This document shows positions 1-8,361 of a stretch of 17,500 nt of DNA, piece by piece. The stretch covers positions 405,001 through 422,500 of the forward strand of contig NZ_LS483470.1 of assembly GCF_900478135.1 (NCBI RefSeq). The letters run 5' to 3'. Within the stretch, counting starts at the first letter, position 1, and each line of letters begins with the position of its first letter. The stretch comes from Leminorella richardii. Its GTDB lineage: Bacteria; Pseudomonadota; Gammaproteobacteria; Enterobacterales; Enterobacteriaceae. The notes beneath the pieces are model-generated. The model was not told the DNA's origin, searched no databases, and saw nothing but the letters and a program-made list of their open reading frames with translations. The position numbers and the translations under genes are program-made.

Positions 1-2090
<2,090 letters not shown>

Positions 2091-2208
2091 ACAACGCCGA
2101 AGGCGTTTTGAGACGAGAGACAGTAGAATTATTGAGCTTGTTGAAGGATTGAAGTTCGTGGTTGTGCGAATATGTAAAGCATAAGTACAACGGCGAGCGT
2201 AACGAATA
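2091..2208 (+). other. 23S-5S internal transcribed spacer
   Basis: A spacer of about 118 bases between the 23S 3' end and the 5S. It opens with a short hairpin (AACGCC-GAA-GGCGTT, about 2093-2107). This region of the precursor is expected to take part in the 23S processing stalk recognised by RNase III, with partner sequence upstream of the window. No tRNA-like cloverleaf is present. Confidence 0.8.
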
Positions 2209-2328
2209 TGCCTGGCGGCGATAGCGCGGTGGTCCCACCTGACCCCATGCCGAACTCAGAAGTGAAACGCCGTAGCGCCGATGGTAGTGTGGGGCTTCCC
2301 CATGCGAGAGTAGGGAACTGCCAGGCTC
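2209..2328 (+). rRNA. rrf: 5S ribosomal RNA
   Basis: A complete 120-nt 5S rRNA of the large ribosomal subunit. It begins TGCCTGGCGGC and contains the conserved GTGGTCCCACCTGACCCCAT segment and the loop E region. It ends GCCAGGCTC, which pairs with the 5' end to close helix I. It differs from E. coli 5S at only a few positions (for example GCGGCGATAG for GCGGCCGTAG). It is the promoter-distal gene of the rRNA operon and is followed by a factor-independent terminator 20 bases downstream. Confidence 0.97.
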
Positions 2329-2348
2329 TTAATTTAGAAAGAAACAGA

Positions 2349-2375
2349 AGGCCACTCGGAAGAGTGGCCTTTTTG
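2349..2375 (+). terminator. Intrinsic terminator of the rRNA operon (copy 1)
   Basis: A perfect 9-bp stem AGGCCACTC / GAGTGGCCT with a GGAA tetraloop, followed by TTTTTGTGTTT. It lies just after the 5S gene, the usual place for an rrn terminator. An identical copy occurs 188 bases downstream. Confidence 0.93.
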
Positions 2376-2423
2376 TGTTTATGGGGTTTATAACGGCGAT
2401 TGCGGAGTGTTGTGATAAAAAGC

Positions 2424-2516
2424 TGTAGCGCCGAGGGTAGTGTGGGGTTTCCCCCTGCGTTGCAACGCAACGGCCCGAAGGGTGAACCTTGAAGAGGTTC
2501 ATCAACTGCCAGGCTC
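2424..2516 (+). pseudogene. Degraded partial 5S rRNA copy with a hairpin-rich replacement
   Basis: The stretch TGTAGCGCCGAGGGTAGTGTGG followed by GGTTTCCCC matches the second half of 5S with two or three substitutions. The 5S segment ATGCGAGAGTAGGG is then replaced by about 49 bases that can fold into small hairpins: the palindrome GCGTTGCAACGC near 2457-2468, and GAACCT-TGAAG-AGGTTC near 2484-2500. 5S sequence resumes at AACTGCCAGGCTC. The 5' half of 5S is absent, so this cannot be a working 5S rRNA. It lies between the two terminators and would be transcribed only by read-through of the first. Confidence 0.75.
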
Positions 2517-2536
2517 TTAATTTAGAAAGAAACAGA

Positions 2537-2563
2537 AGGCCACTCGGAAGAGTGGCCTTTTTG
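2537..2563 (+). terminator. Intrinsic terminator (copy 2)
   Basis: The same stem (AGGCCACTC / GAGTGGCCT, GGAA loop, T-run) as the terminator at 2349-2375, here after the degraded 5S copy. It would act as a back-up terminator for the rRNA operon. Confidence 0.88.
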
Positions 2564-2568
2564 TGTTT

Positions 2569-2877
2569 GTAGGGTTTATAGCAACGCTTGCTGGGTACTG
2601 CATTAACAAACCTCCCTCACCGTTTACCAACCAAGATCGCCACAGTAGATACGGCAACTCCACTATGAATATCTTCCCGAACCGAATTCTGCCTTCGCGC
2701 GTTACATTACTTTGCTATCACACCGTCTGAAGCAAAGTATTTGATGGGGTTATCGATCGAACTCTACTCATCAAACGCACTATCTTTAGTAGCATGTTCA
2801 CTGATAGTGAACTGACTCTGCACTGCTCATTAAGATGAGATTGTCTGCATGACATGTAGAACAGATAAATTAGACAC
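2569..2877. other. Gene-less region with three perfect inverted repeats
   Basis: About 310 bases with no credible coding frame on either strand. It contains TACTTTGCT / AGCAAAGTA (2708-2716 and 2731-2739), TTTGATG / CATCAAA (2740-2746 and 2769-2775, directly abutting the first hairpin) and GTTCACT-GAT-AGTGAAC (2796-2812). None is followed by a T-run, so they do not look like terminators. I see no recognisable small-RNA family, tRNA or insertion sequence. Confidence 0.5.
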
Positions 2878-2902
2878 AAAAAAGCCCGCGATAGCGGGCT
2901 TT
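2878..2902 (-). terminator. Intrinsic terminator of aqpZ
   Basis: The stem AAAGCCCGC / GCGGGCTTT (2881-2889 and 2894-2902) has a 4-base loop. Read on the minus strand it is followed by TTTTTTGTGTC, a proper U-tract, 20 bases after the aqpZ stop. On the plus strand only three T follow, so it acts mainly on aqpZ transcripts. Confidence 0.9.
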
Positions 2903-2922
2903 CGTCTTCGGTACGATTTACC

Positions 2923-3618
2923 TTAGTCTTTGCTTTCCAGCAGGCAGCGGTAGATTAGGCCACCAACGATGCCGCCGATAATAGGCACTAGCCAGAAAAC
3001 CCACAGCTGTTCAAGTGCCCAGCCACCCTGGAAGATTGCTACACCGGTACTGCGCGCTGGGTTAACCGACGTATTGGTCACGGGAATGCTGATTAAGTGG
3101 ATCAGCGTTAAGCCTAGGCCAATAGCGATCGGTGCGAATCCTGCAGGAGCACGCTTGTCGGTAGCTCCATGAATGATGATAAGGAAGAATGCGGTGAGTA
3201 CCAGCTCGGCGATAATCGCAGCCTGCAGAGAGAATCCACCAGGAGAGTGTTCACCAAAGCCGTTGGAAGCGAATCCGCTTGCGGCGGCGTCAAACCCGGC
3301 TTTCCCGCTGGCAATAGAGTAAAGCACTGCCGCTGCAGCAATGGCGCCAATGGTTTGCACGATGATATAGGGAATAACGTCTTTTGCCGAGAAGCGCCCA
3401 CCGACAAACAGACCTACAGTTACCGCTGGGTTAAAGTGCCCGCCGGAAATATGGCCTACCGCATAAGCCATCGTTAAAACGGTAAGACCAAACGCCAGCG
3501 CCACACCGGCAAAGCCAATGCCTAGCTCGGGAAATGCTGCAGCCAGTACGGCGCTGCCGCAACCACCAAACACCAACCAAAAAGTGCCGAAAAATTCAGC
3601 GGATAGCTTTTTAAACAT
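2923..3618 (-). CDS. aqpZ: Aquaporin Z, water channel
   Basis: An inner-membrane tetrameric channel for rapid osmotic water flow. The 231-residue product equals the E. coli AqpZ length. It shows six hydrophobic membrane segments plus the two half-helices bearing the NPA motifs of the MIP family (N63-P64-A65 in HFNPAVT, N186-P187-A188 in NTSVNPARS). The aromatic/arginine selectivity filter is F43, H174, T183 and R189, the water-selective set, so a glycerol facilitator is excluded. The ATG at 3618 gives the usual MFKKLSAEFFGT start. It is a single-gene unit with its own terminator, divergent from the zinc-ribbon gene. In E. coli aqpZ is elsewhere on the chromosome, so its place beside an rRNA operon is a lineage-specific arrangement (established knowledge plus inference). 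Confidence 0.97.
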   Translation of the reverse strand: MFKKLSAEFFGTFWLVFGGCGSAVLAAAFPELGIGFAGVALAFGLTVLTMAYAVGHISGGHFNPAVTVGLFVGGRFSAKDVIPYIIVQTIGAIAAAAVLYSIASGKAGFDAAASGFASNGFGEHSPGGFSLQAAIIAELVLTAFFLIIIHGATDKRAPAGFAPIAIGLGLTLIHLISIPVTNTSVNPARSTGVAIFQGGWALEQLWVFWLVPIIGGIVGGLIYRCLLESKD

Positions 3619-3677
3619 GAGTTATTTTTCCTTAAAAAAGATAAAGAAGCCCAAAGCATTGCAATGCGCTCCGTCTA

Positions 3678-3683
3678 ACTATA
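3678..3683 (-). promoter_or_regulatory. Candidate aqpZ -10 element
   Basis: On the minus strand, TATAGT lies 59 bases upstream of the aqpZ ATG. No recognisable -35 hexamer lies 16-18 bases upstream, which would fit an activator-dependent promoter. Prediction by eye only. Confidence 0.35.
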
Positions 3684-3736
3684 GTCCATTACGAACTGCG
3701 GGAAGGAGTGTAGCCTGAATAACTATGTTTGTTCAA

Positions 3737-3758
3737 ACATGAGATATAGATCACATTA
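3737..3758. promoter_or_regulatory. Probable CRP (cAMP receptor protein) binding site
   Basis: The core TGAGA-N6-TCACA (3740-3744, 3751-3755) matches the CRP consensus TGTGA-N6-TCACA at 9 of 10 positions, with A/T flanks. It sits about 120 bases upstream of aqpZ, and about 76 bases upstream of the predicted aqpZ start site. It is about 250 bases upstream of the zinc-ribbon gene, so aqpZ is the likelier target. It overlaps the end of a separate perfect palindrome, ATGTTTG-TT-CAAACAT (3725-3740). Confidence 0.55.
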
Positions 3759-4007
3759 AGATGTCATCGTATAGCGTGGCAGATATTTTTAATTTAATTA
3801 AATGATTTATAAGAAGTTATCTGTTTTTGTGATGTCAAAATATCTGAAAATAAACTAACATGATTATTTCGATTTATTATTTGAAAATGATTTTTTGAAA
3901 AAAGATGTCATTAGGCTCGAATATGTTGGAAGAGCTCTTTTGTATAAAGGGTGTTTGTATCAATCGATTTATCAGGCAATGAGTTGTTATATTCAAGGAG
4001 AGAAAGC

Positions 4008-4562
4008 GTGAAGTGTCCCAAATGTCAAAACGTCGCTCTTAAAACCGATCTGTTAGACGGCTTTTTACCCGTTCAGCACTGTCCAAACTGCGGCGGAAAC
4101 TGGCTAATGTTAGAAGACTATTTGCAGCATAAGCATAAAGTGCCAGAGGCTACGGAAGAACTTGAACATGCCGTCTTAGAGGCTGAAGAAACTGAGAAAG
4201 CTCTACTGTGCCCAATGACCGGAGCTTTGATGACAAAGTTTCGAATTGCTAAGGGAACTACACACCGCTTGGATCTCAGCGTCAGAGTTAACGGTATCTG
4301 GCTAGATAAAGGCGAATGGGAGCTGTTGAAAGCACACGGTCTAGCGGGCAAGATTAATACACTGTTTACCGATTTTTGGCAGCGACAGGTGCGTGAAGCA
4401 CAGGCAGATGACAGGCTTGACGAAATGTATCGTGCTTTGCTGGGTGATGAGGACTATGAAAAGGCTAAAGCCCTGCGTGACTGGCTGAATCAGCATCCAC
4501 ACAGAGAAAGGATCCGGGCATTTTTATTAGCCGAAAGCTCTCCGTCACTTATCAAGCGCTGA
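4008..4562 (+). CDS. zf-TFIIB zinc-ribbon protein of unknown function
   Basis: A predicted cytoplasmic 184-residue protein. From the GTG at 4008 it begins with a TFIIB-type zinc ribbon: C3-x2-C6, then C25-P-N-C28-GG-NWL, the hallmark of the zf-TFIIB family, whose function is generally unknown. A second copy follows (C68-P-M-T71 to GIWLDKGEWELL at about 96-107). It keeps the G-x-WLDKGE signature, but three of its four cysteine positions are T71, S91 and V94, so it probably binds no zinc. The C-terminus is charged and helical (about 125-170). I chose the GTG because AAGGAG lies 7 bases before it and MKCPKC is the usual family start; an in-frame ATG at 3951 would add 19 unrelated residues. It stands alone, divergent from aqpZ and convergent with the thi operon. 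No specific role can be assigned. Confidence 0.82.
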   Translation: MKCPKCQNVALKTDLLDGFLPVQHCPNCGGNWLMLEDYLQHKHKVPEATEELEHAVLEAEETEKALLCPMTGALMTKFRIAKGTTHRLDLSVRVNGIWLDKGEWELLKAHGLAGKINTLFTDFWQRQVREAQADDRLDEMYRALLGDEDYEKAKALRDWLNQHPHRERIRAFLLAESSPSLIKR

Positions 4563-4591
4563 TTGAGCGTTATTGATCGTAGAGAGAAGAC

Positions 4592-4620
4592 AGCCCGGCA
4601 GCCGAAACCGCCGGGCTTTA
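4592..4620 (+). terminator. Possible terminator of the zinc-ribbon gene
   Basis: The GC-rich stem AGCCCGGC / GCCGGGCT (4592-4599 and 4610-4617) has a 10-base loop and begins 30 bases after the stop codon. Only a short T-tract follows (TTTA counting stem bases), so termination strength is uncertain. Confidence 0.5.
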
Positions 4621-4624
4621 GGTT

Positions 4625-4800
4625 GTGGAATGTGTCAAAGGCCTTATAAGAGCCATCAACGAACGGCGGAACCTAGGGGGATTCGGTTCCGGAGAGGGGG
4701 CCACCCCCCTCACGCAGCTACAGTATGGCGCTTTGGCCGCTGTGGCGAGCGCTTATGTCTATATACGCGCGGCTTCTTCACGTTTTTCTCTGAAATATAA
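4625..4800. other. GC-rich, hairpin-rich island between convergent genes
   Basis: A compact GC-rich block in an otherwise AT-rich junction. It contains CGGAACC / GGTTCCG (4667-4673, 4685-4691) and, three bases on, GAGGGGG / CCCCCTC (4694-4700, 4705-4711). A GTG-started frame of 65 codons (4625-4822, +) runs through it and ends inside the antisense of the thiH stop region. It lacks a visible ribosome-binding site, so I do not call it a gene. The block could be a remnant of a short dispersed element or of a phage-derived small ORF; I cannot identify a family. Confidence 0.35.
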
Positions 4801-4807
4801 TTACCTT

Positions 4808-5944
4808 TCAGAAATATTGTGAACCTCTTCCCAAATAGCTGTCCCAGTCTTTCCAAACTGGCTGAAGTCCCTTTTGTAGCAGCGCTGTGGCAACCTGCTG
4901 AGGCGAGCGATTGTCATGAGGGGAAAACTGCTCAAGCTCCGGCGCGTCGTTAGCGTATCCCCCCGGCTGCGTTTTTGAGCCCGCACTGACGCTGTTAATC
5001 GCCAGAGGAACAACGCTATCGCGAAAGTGAGGTGATTCCCGGGTCGATAGTGACAGCTCAACGTCGGGAGCAAATAGCCTGAAGGCGCTGATAAGCTGCA
5101 CCAGCTGTGCGTCATTCAAGATGGCTTCAGGCTGAATGCCTCCCGTGCAGGGGCGCAGGCGGGGGAAAGAAATAGAGTAGCGGCTTTGCCAGAATCGCTT
5201 CTGTAAGTAGCTTAGGTGCTGCGCCAAAAAGTAGCTGTCCGTGCGCCATTCGGCACATAACCCAAGCAGTACGCCTAGGCCGATTTTATCGATCCCTGCG
5301 CTGCCAAGCCTTTCCGGTGTGGCCATGCGCCAGAAGAAGTCCTGCTTTTTTCCCCTCAGGTGGTTTTTTTGATAGGTGTTAGCGTGGTAGGTCTCCTGGT
5401 AGACCATGACTGCATCTAATCCGAGAGATTTGAGTTCGGCATAGTCTGATGTTGACAGCGGTTGAACCTCCATCATCAGCGAGCTGACCCGCTGGCGTAT
5501 CAGCGGCAGGTTGCGTCGAAAATAGTCCATGCCAACCTTTCCCTGATGCTCGCCGGTCACCAGTAAAATATGCTGATAGCCCAGTTCGTTTAATGCCTGA
5601 CACTCCTGCAGGATCTCTTCTTCTGACAGCGTCTTACGCTTTATGCGATTACTCATGGAGAAACCGCAGTAGGTGCAGTCGTTGGCGCAGAGGTTTGAGA
5701 GGTAAAGCGGTGCGTAGAATCCCACTGTGTTGCCAAATCTTTGACGAGTCAGGCGCTGGGCTTTTTGAGCCATAGGCTCCAGATAGGCGGTAGCGGCTGG
5801 TGAAATAAGCGCCATAAAGTCGTCTAGCGAACATCGTTTTGCTGCCAGTGCTTGCTCAACGTCGGCAGTCGTTTTCTCGTAAATAGAGCTCGTTGCTCGA
5901 TCCCAATCAACGTTCTGCCAGAGTGAATGAAAGTCAGCGTTCAT
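4808..5944 (-). CDS. thiH: Tyrosine lyase ThiH (2-iminoacetate synthase), radical SAM
   Basis: Cleaves tyrosine by radical SAM chemistry to dehydroglycine (2-iminoacetate) and p-cresol, supplying the glycine-derived part of the thiazole ring; it works in complex with ThiG. The 378-residue product (E. coli 377) carries the [4Fe-4S] motif C86-x3-C90-x2-C93 in NLCANDCTYCGFS, followed by the radical SAM barrel and the BATS-type C-terminal region. It is the last gene of the operon. Its ATG overlaps the thiG stop as ATGA, with GGGAGG four bases upstream, indicating translational coupling. Presence of ThiH rather than glycine oxidase ThiO implies an anaerobically compatible thiazole route. A weak hairpin (TCTGAAA / TTTCAGA) spans the stop codon, without a T-run. 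Confidence 0.97.
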   Translation of the reverse strand: MNADFHSLWQNVDWDRATSSIYEKTTADVEQALAAKRCSLDDFMALISPAATAYLEPMAQKAQRLTRQRFGNTVGFYAPLYLSNLCANDCTYCGFSMSNRIKRKTLSEEEILQECQALNELGYQHILLVTGEHQGKVGMDYFRRNLPLIRQRVSSLMMEVQPLSTSDYAELKSLGLDAVMVYQETYHANTYQKNHLRGKKQDFFWRMATPERLGSAGIDKIGLGVLLGLCAEWRTDSYFLAQHLSYLQKRFWQSRYSISFPRLRPCTGGIQPEAILNDAQLVQLISAFRLFAPDVELSLSTRESPHFRDSVVPLAINSVSAGSKTQPGGYANDAPELEQFSPHDNRSPQQVATALLQKGLQPVWKDWDSYLGRGSQYF

Positions 5945-6741
5945 TGCACCTCCCGAACAGCAATGGGAGATTCTGTATGGAGAAAGGCGGTCAACGGGCT
6001 GGAGGCTTCAGCCGTGGCGTCTTGACGAACAGTGCCTAGGCCGCATCGGTAAGCTTGACGACCGCTTTCTACTGCGAGGCGAAAAGCATTGGCCATGCCG
6101 ATTGGGTCGCGGGCAACGGCGATAGCGGTATTGACCAATACAGCGTCTGCCCCCATCTCCATCGCCTGAGCGGCGTGGCTTGGTGCGCCGATACCTGCAT
6201 CAACAATAACCGGCACCATAGACTGCTCAATGATAATACGTAAAAAAGCCTGAGTTTGAAGTCCCATATTAGAACCGATGGGAGCTCCAAGCGGCATCAC
6301 CGCTGCACAGCCGACTTCTTCCAGACGCTTGCATAAAACGGGATCGGCACCGCAGTAGGGAAGAACGACAAATCCCTCTTTCACTAGCTGCTCTGCCGCT
6401 TTCAGCGTTTCTACTGGATCTGGCAGCAGATAGCGAGTGTCTGGGTGTATCTCTAGCTTGAGCCAGCGCGTGCCTAGCGCCTCTTTTGCCAAGCGGGCGG
6501 CGAATACGGCTTCTTCAGCATTTTTGGCACCGGAAGTGTTGGGCAGCAGTCGAATACCTAGCTGGCTAAGCGGTGAAACCAGATCGTCGGCCTGTTGCCC
6601 TAAAGAGACTCGTTTCATTGCCATGGTTGCTAGCTGTGATCCTGAGGCCTCAATGGCAGTTGTCATTAGATTGGCGGAGGCGAATTTTCCTGTACCGACA
6701 AACAGGCGTGAAGTAAAAGTTGTCTCTGCGATAGTTAACAT
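5941..6741 (-). CDS. thiG: Thiazole synthase ThiG
   Basis: Condenses 1-deoxy-D-xylulose 5-phosphate, dehydroglycine and ThiS-thiocarboxylate sulfur into the thiazole phosphate. It is a 266-residue TIM barrel. The Schiff-base lysine is K95 in WLKLEIHPD, and the phosphate-binding glycine-rich segments are visible (VDAGIGAPSHA about 180-190, ADAVLVNTAIA about 198-208). The start at 6741 is only two bases after the thiS stop. The Shine-Dalgarno AGGAGG (6753-6748) is made by the thiS Gly-Gly codons, six bases before the ATG. It overlaps thiH by four bases at its end. Length and motifs are normal for the family. Confidence 0.97.
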   Translation of the reverse strand: MLTIAETTFTSRLFVGTGKFASANLMTTAIEASGSQLATMAMKRVSLGQQADDLVSPLSQLGIRLLPNTSGAKNAEEAVFAARLAKEALGTRWLKLEIHPDTRYLLPDPVETLKAAEQLVKEGFVVLPYCGADPVLCKRLEEVGCAAVMPLGAPIGSNMGLQTQAFLRIIIEQSMVPVIVDAGIGAPSHAAQAMEMGADAVLVNTAIAVARDPIGMANAFRLAVESGRQAYRCGLGTVRQDATAEASSPLTAFLHTESPIAVREVQ

Positions 6742-6743
6742 AG

Positions 6744-6944
6744 TTATCCTCCTGCAATAGCCTGAAAGATCAGCACGCTGTCTCCGTGATGTAACTGATG
6801 CGTCTGCCAGGCGGTTTTAGGCACGATGGTGTGATTAACGGCGACGGCAACGCCCTGAACCGGGTGATTCAGTCGCGTTAAAACGTCGAACAGTGAGACA
6901 TCCTCTGTCAGTTCCAATGGAGAATCGTTAATGGTGATGTGCAT
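6744..6944 (-). CDS. thiS: Sulfur carrier protein ThiS
   Basis: A ubiquitin-fold sulfur carrier. Its C-terminal Gly-Gly is adenylated by ThiF and converted to a thiocarboxylate that feeds ThiG. The product is 66 residues, the E. coli ThiS length, beginning MHITIN and ending FQAIAGG. The ATG at 6944 is chosen because GGAGGG lies four bases upstream and the homologous protein starts here; a GTG four codons earlier (6956) is in frame but lacks this support. The gene overlaps the end of thiF by 17 bases in another frame. Confidence 0.96.
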   Translation of the reverse strand: MHITINDSPLELTEDVSLFDVLTRLNHPVQGVAVAVNHTIVPKTAWQTHQLHHGDSVLIFQAIAGG

Positions 6945-7689
6945 GCAGCCCTCCACAGATGGAGCACTGTGGATCTCGTCTGAGCCGAAGGCTGGTCCAC
7001 GCGTGCTGTTTACCGTTAAAAAGCCGCAGATGGCCGCTTAGCGCAGAGGGTAAACCGGCAAGCATTTTTACAGCCTCCAGCGCCTGTAGCGAGCCGATAG
7101 CGCCGACCATGGGGCCAAGAACTCCCGCTGTTCTGCAGTTGCGATGAGGTTCTTCCCTATCAGGGTAGAGACAGGCATAACACCCTTCGGTGAAAGGTGG
7201 CGTCAGAACTAACAGTTGGCCACTAAAGCCGACAGCGCTGCCGCTAATCAGCGGTAGTGAACGATTCACACAGGCGGCGTTAACCGCGTGGCGTGTTGCC
7301 ATGTTGTCGCAGCAGTCAATGACTAAGTCCACACCGTTAAGCAGCTCTGGCAGCGTTTCCGGTACGATCCGCTGTGCCTCTATACGGTAGTTAATCGATG
7401 GATTAAGACCTTTGAGTCGTTTAACGGCCAGTTTCGCCTTAGGCTTTTTAACATCGCCAGTATCAAACAGGATCTGCCGTTGAAGGTTTGTCTGATGAAG
7501 GCTATCGTCGTCCGCCAGAATGAGCGTTCCTACCCCGGCGGCGGCAAGATACAGCGAAACCGGGGAGCCTAGCCCTCCTAATCCGACGATCAGCGCTGTT
7601 GAATGCTTCAGGCGGCGCTGGCCCTCTTCGCCGATTTCTTCCAGCAGCAGCTGGCGGCTGTAGCGTAAAAAATCGTCATCACTCAGCAT
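6928..7689 (-). CDS. thiF: ThiS adenylyltransferase ThiF (E1-like)
   Basis: Activates the ThiS C-terminus with ATP to an acyl-adenylate, the first step of sulfur loading for thiazole synthesis. The 253-residue product has the E1/MoeB/ThiF Rossmann fold with GLGGLGS (about 36-42), catalytic-site residues including R71, K84 and D127 (in DCCDN), and conserved C185. Two CxxC pairs bind structural zinc (C170/C173 and C242/C245). The C-terminal His-rich tail (HAHHH) is encoded by the bases that overlap the thiS start. Its ATG overlaps the downstream thiE frame as ATGCTGA (7 bases). MoeB is a paralogous alternative, but operon position and length settle on ThiF. Confidence 0.97.
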   Translation of the reverse strand: MLSDDDFLRYSRQLLLEEIGEEGQRRLKHSTALIVGLGGLGSPVSLYLAAAGVGTLILADDDSLHQTNLQRQILFDTGDVKKPKAKLAVKRLKGLNPSINYRIEAQRIVPETLPELLNGVDLVIDCCDNMATRHAVNAACVNRSLPLISGSAVGFSGQLLVLTPPFTEGCYACLYPDREEPHRNCRTAGVLGPMVGAIGSLQALEAVKMLAGLPSALSGHLRLFNGKQHAWTSLRLRRDPQCSICGGLHAHHH

Positions 7690-8361
7690 GATAATGGCTC
7701 GGTGTTTTCGACTATCGACAGCAGCGTCTTTGTTGCCTGACGCCAGTCTGGAGCCTGAGTAATTGCGCTAACGACGGCAATGCTGCCGACCCCACAGTCT
7801 AAAACGTCTCTGGCTTTATCGATGCTGATTCCGCCAATGGCAACCGTTGGGTAGTCGGGAATTGATGCCACGTGCCGCTTTGAGTTCAACTAACCCCTGA
7901 GGAGCTGACGGCATCTCTTTGGTTTGCGTTGGAAATATATGGCCAAGGGCGATGTATGATGGGCGAACGGCGACGGCTCTAGCCAGCTCTTCGTCATCAT
8001 GGGTTGATACACCCAAGCGCAGCCCAGCCTGATGAATGGCCTTTAGGTCTGCTGTCAGCAGGTCTTCCTGACCGAGATGAACCCCATAGGCTCCGTGCTT
8101 AACAGCCAGTCGCCAGTAGTCGTTAATGAAAAGCCGGGCGTTAAACTGTTTCCCTAACTCAATTGCTCGCTGAACGATCTCTTCGACTTCATTTTCCTGA
8201 CAGTCTTTGATTCTGAGTTGAATAGTGGTTACCCCAGCTCCTAGCAGTTTTTCTATCCAATCCAGCGTATCGACGACGGGATAGAGGCCAAGTCGCTTTT
8301 CTGTTGGAGGGAAAGGTGCGGTTGGCAGGGGCGCTAAGTTTGTTAACAGTGGATTAGTCAT
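7683..8361 (-). pseudogene. thiE: Thiamine-phosphate synthase ThiE, interrupted by a frameshift
   Basis: ThiE joins HMP-pyrophosphate and thiazole phosphate to make thiamine phosphate. The ATG at 8361 overlaps the thiC stop by eight bases (ATGACTAA). The first 160 codons read as a normal ThiE: QLRIKD, INDYW, GVHLGQED, STHDDEE and IALGHIFPTQTK, all in order. Around 7878-7881 (minus strand CTC-AAAG-CGG) there is one base too many. The original frame then runs through 20 unrelated codons to a stop at 7816-7818 (181 residues). The second frame continues the homology (RHVASIPDYPTVAIGGIS, GVGSIAVVSAITQA) to 7683, overlapping thiF. Removing one base restores a 225-residue protein (E. coli 211; the N-terminus is longer here). 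The lost part includes the phosphate-binding GGIS and GSIAVVSA loops, so the short product should be inactive. Either a true mutation or a sequencing error. Confidence 0.9.

Larger units (their letters stand above)
2316..2568 (+). repeat. Direct repeat pair: 5S 3' end plus terminator (2316-2380 and 2504-2568)
   Basis: Two identical 65-base blocks at an offset of 188. Each begins AACTGCCAGGCTC, the last bases of 5S, and runs through the terminator hairpin to GTGTTT. Similarity continues weakly for roughly 20-30 bases beyond (GGTTTATA in both), so the true duplication is larger and has diverged at its edges. Unequal exchange between rRNA operons is the likely origin (inference). Confidence 0.9.

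Noticed and set aside
2091..2208. Possible tRNA in the 23S-5S spacer
   Set aside because: No T-loop GGTTCRANYCC-type segment, anticodon stem or acceptor pairing is visible, and the spacer is short.
4625..4822. A 65-codon frame on the + strand as a gene
   Set aside because: GTG start, no ribosome-binding site, it ends antisense inside the thiH stop region, and other frames there are equally open because of GC content. Kept only as an island of interest.
7816..7889. Programmed frameshift to make full-length ThiE
   Set aside because: The site CTC-AAA-GCG is not a known slippery sequence, there is no stop at the shift point and no obvious stimulatory structure. A simple base insertion is more likely.
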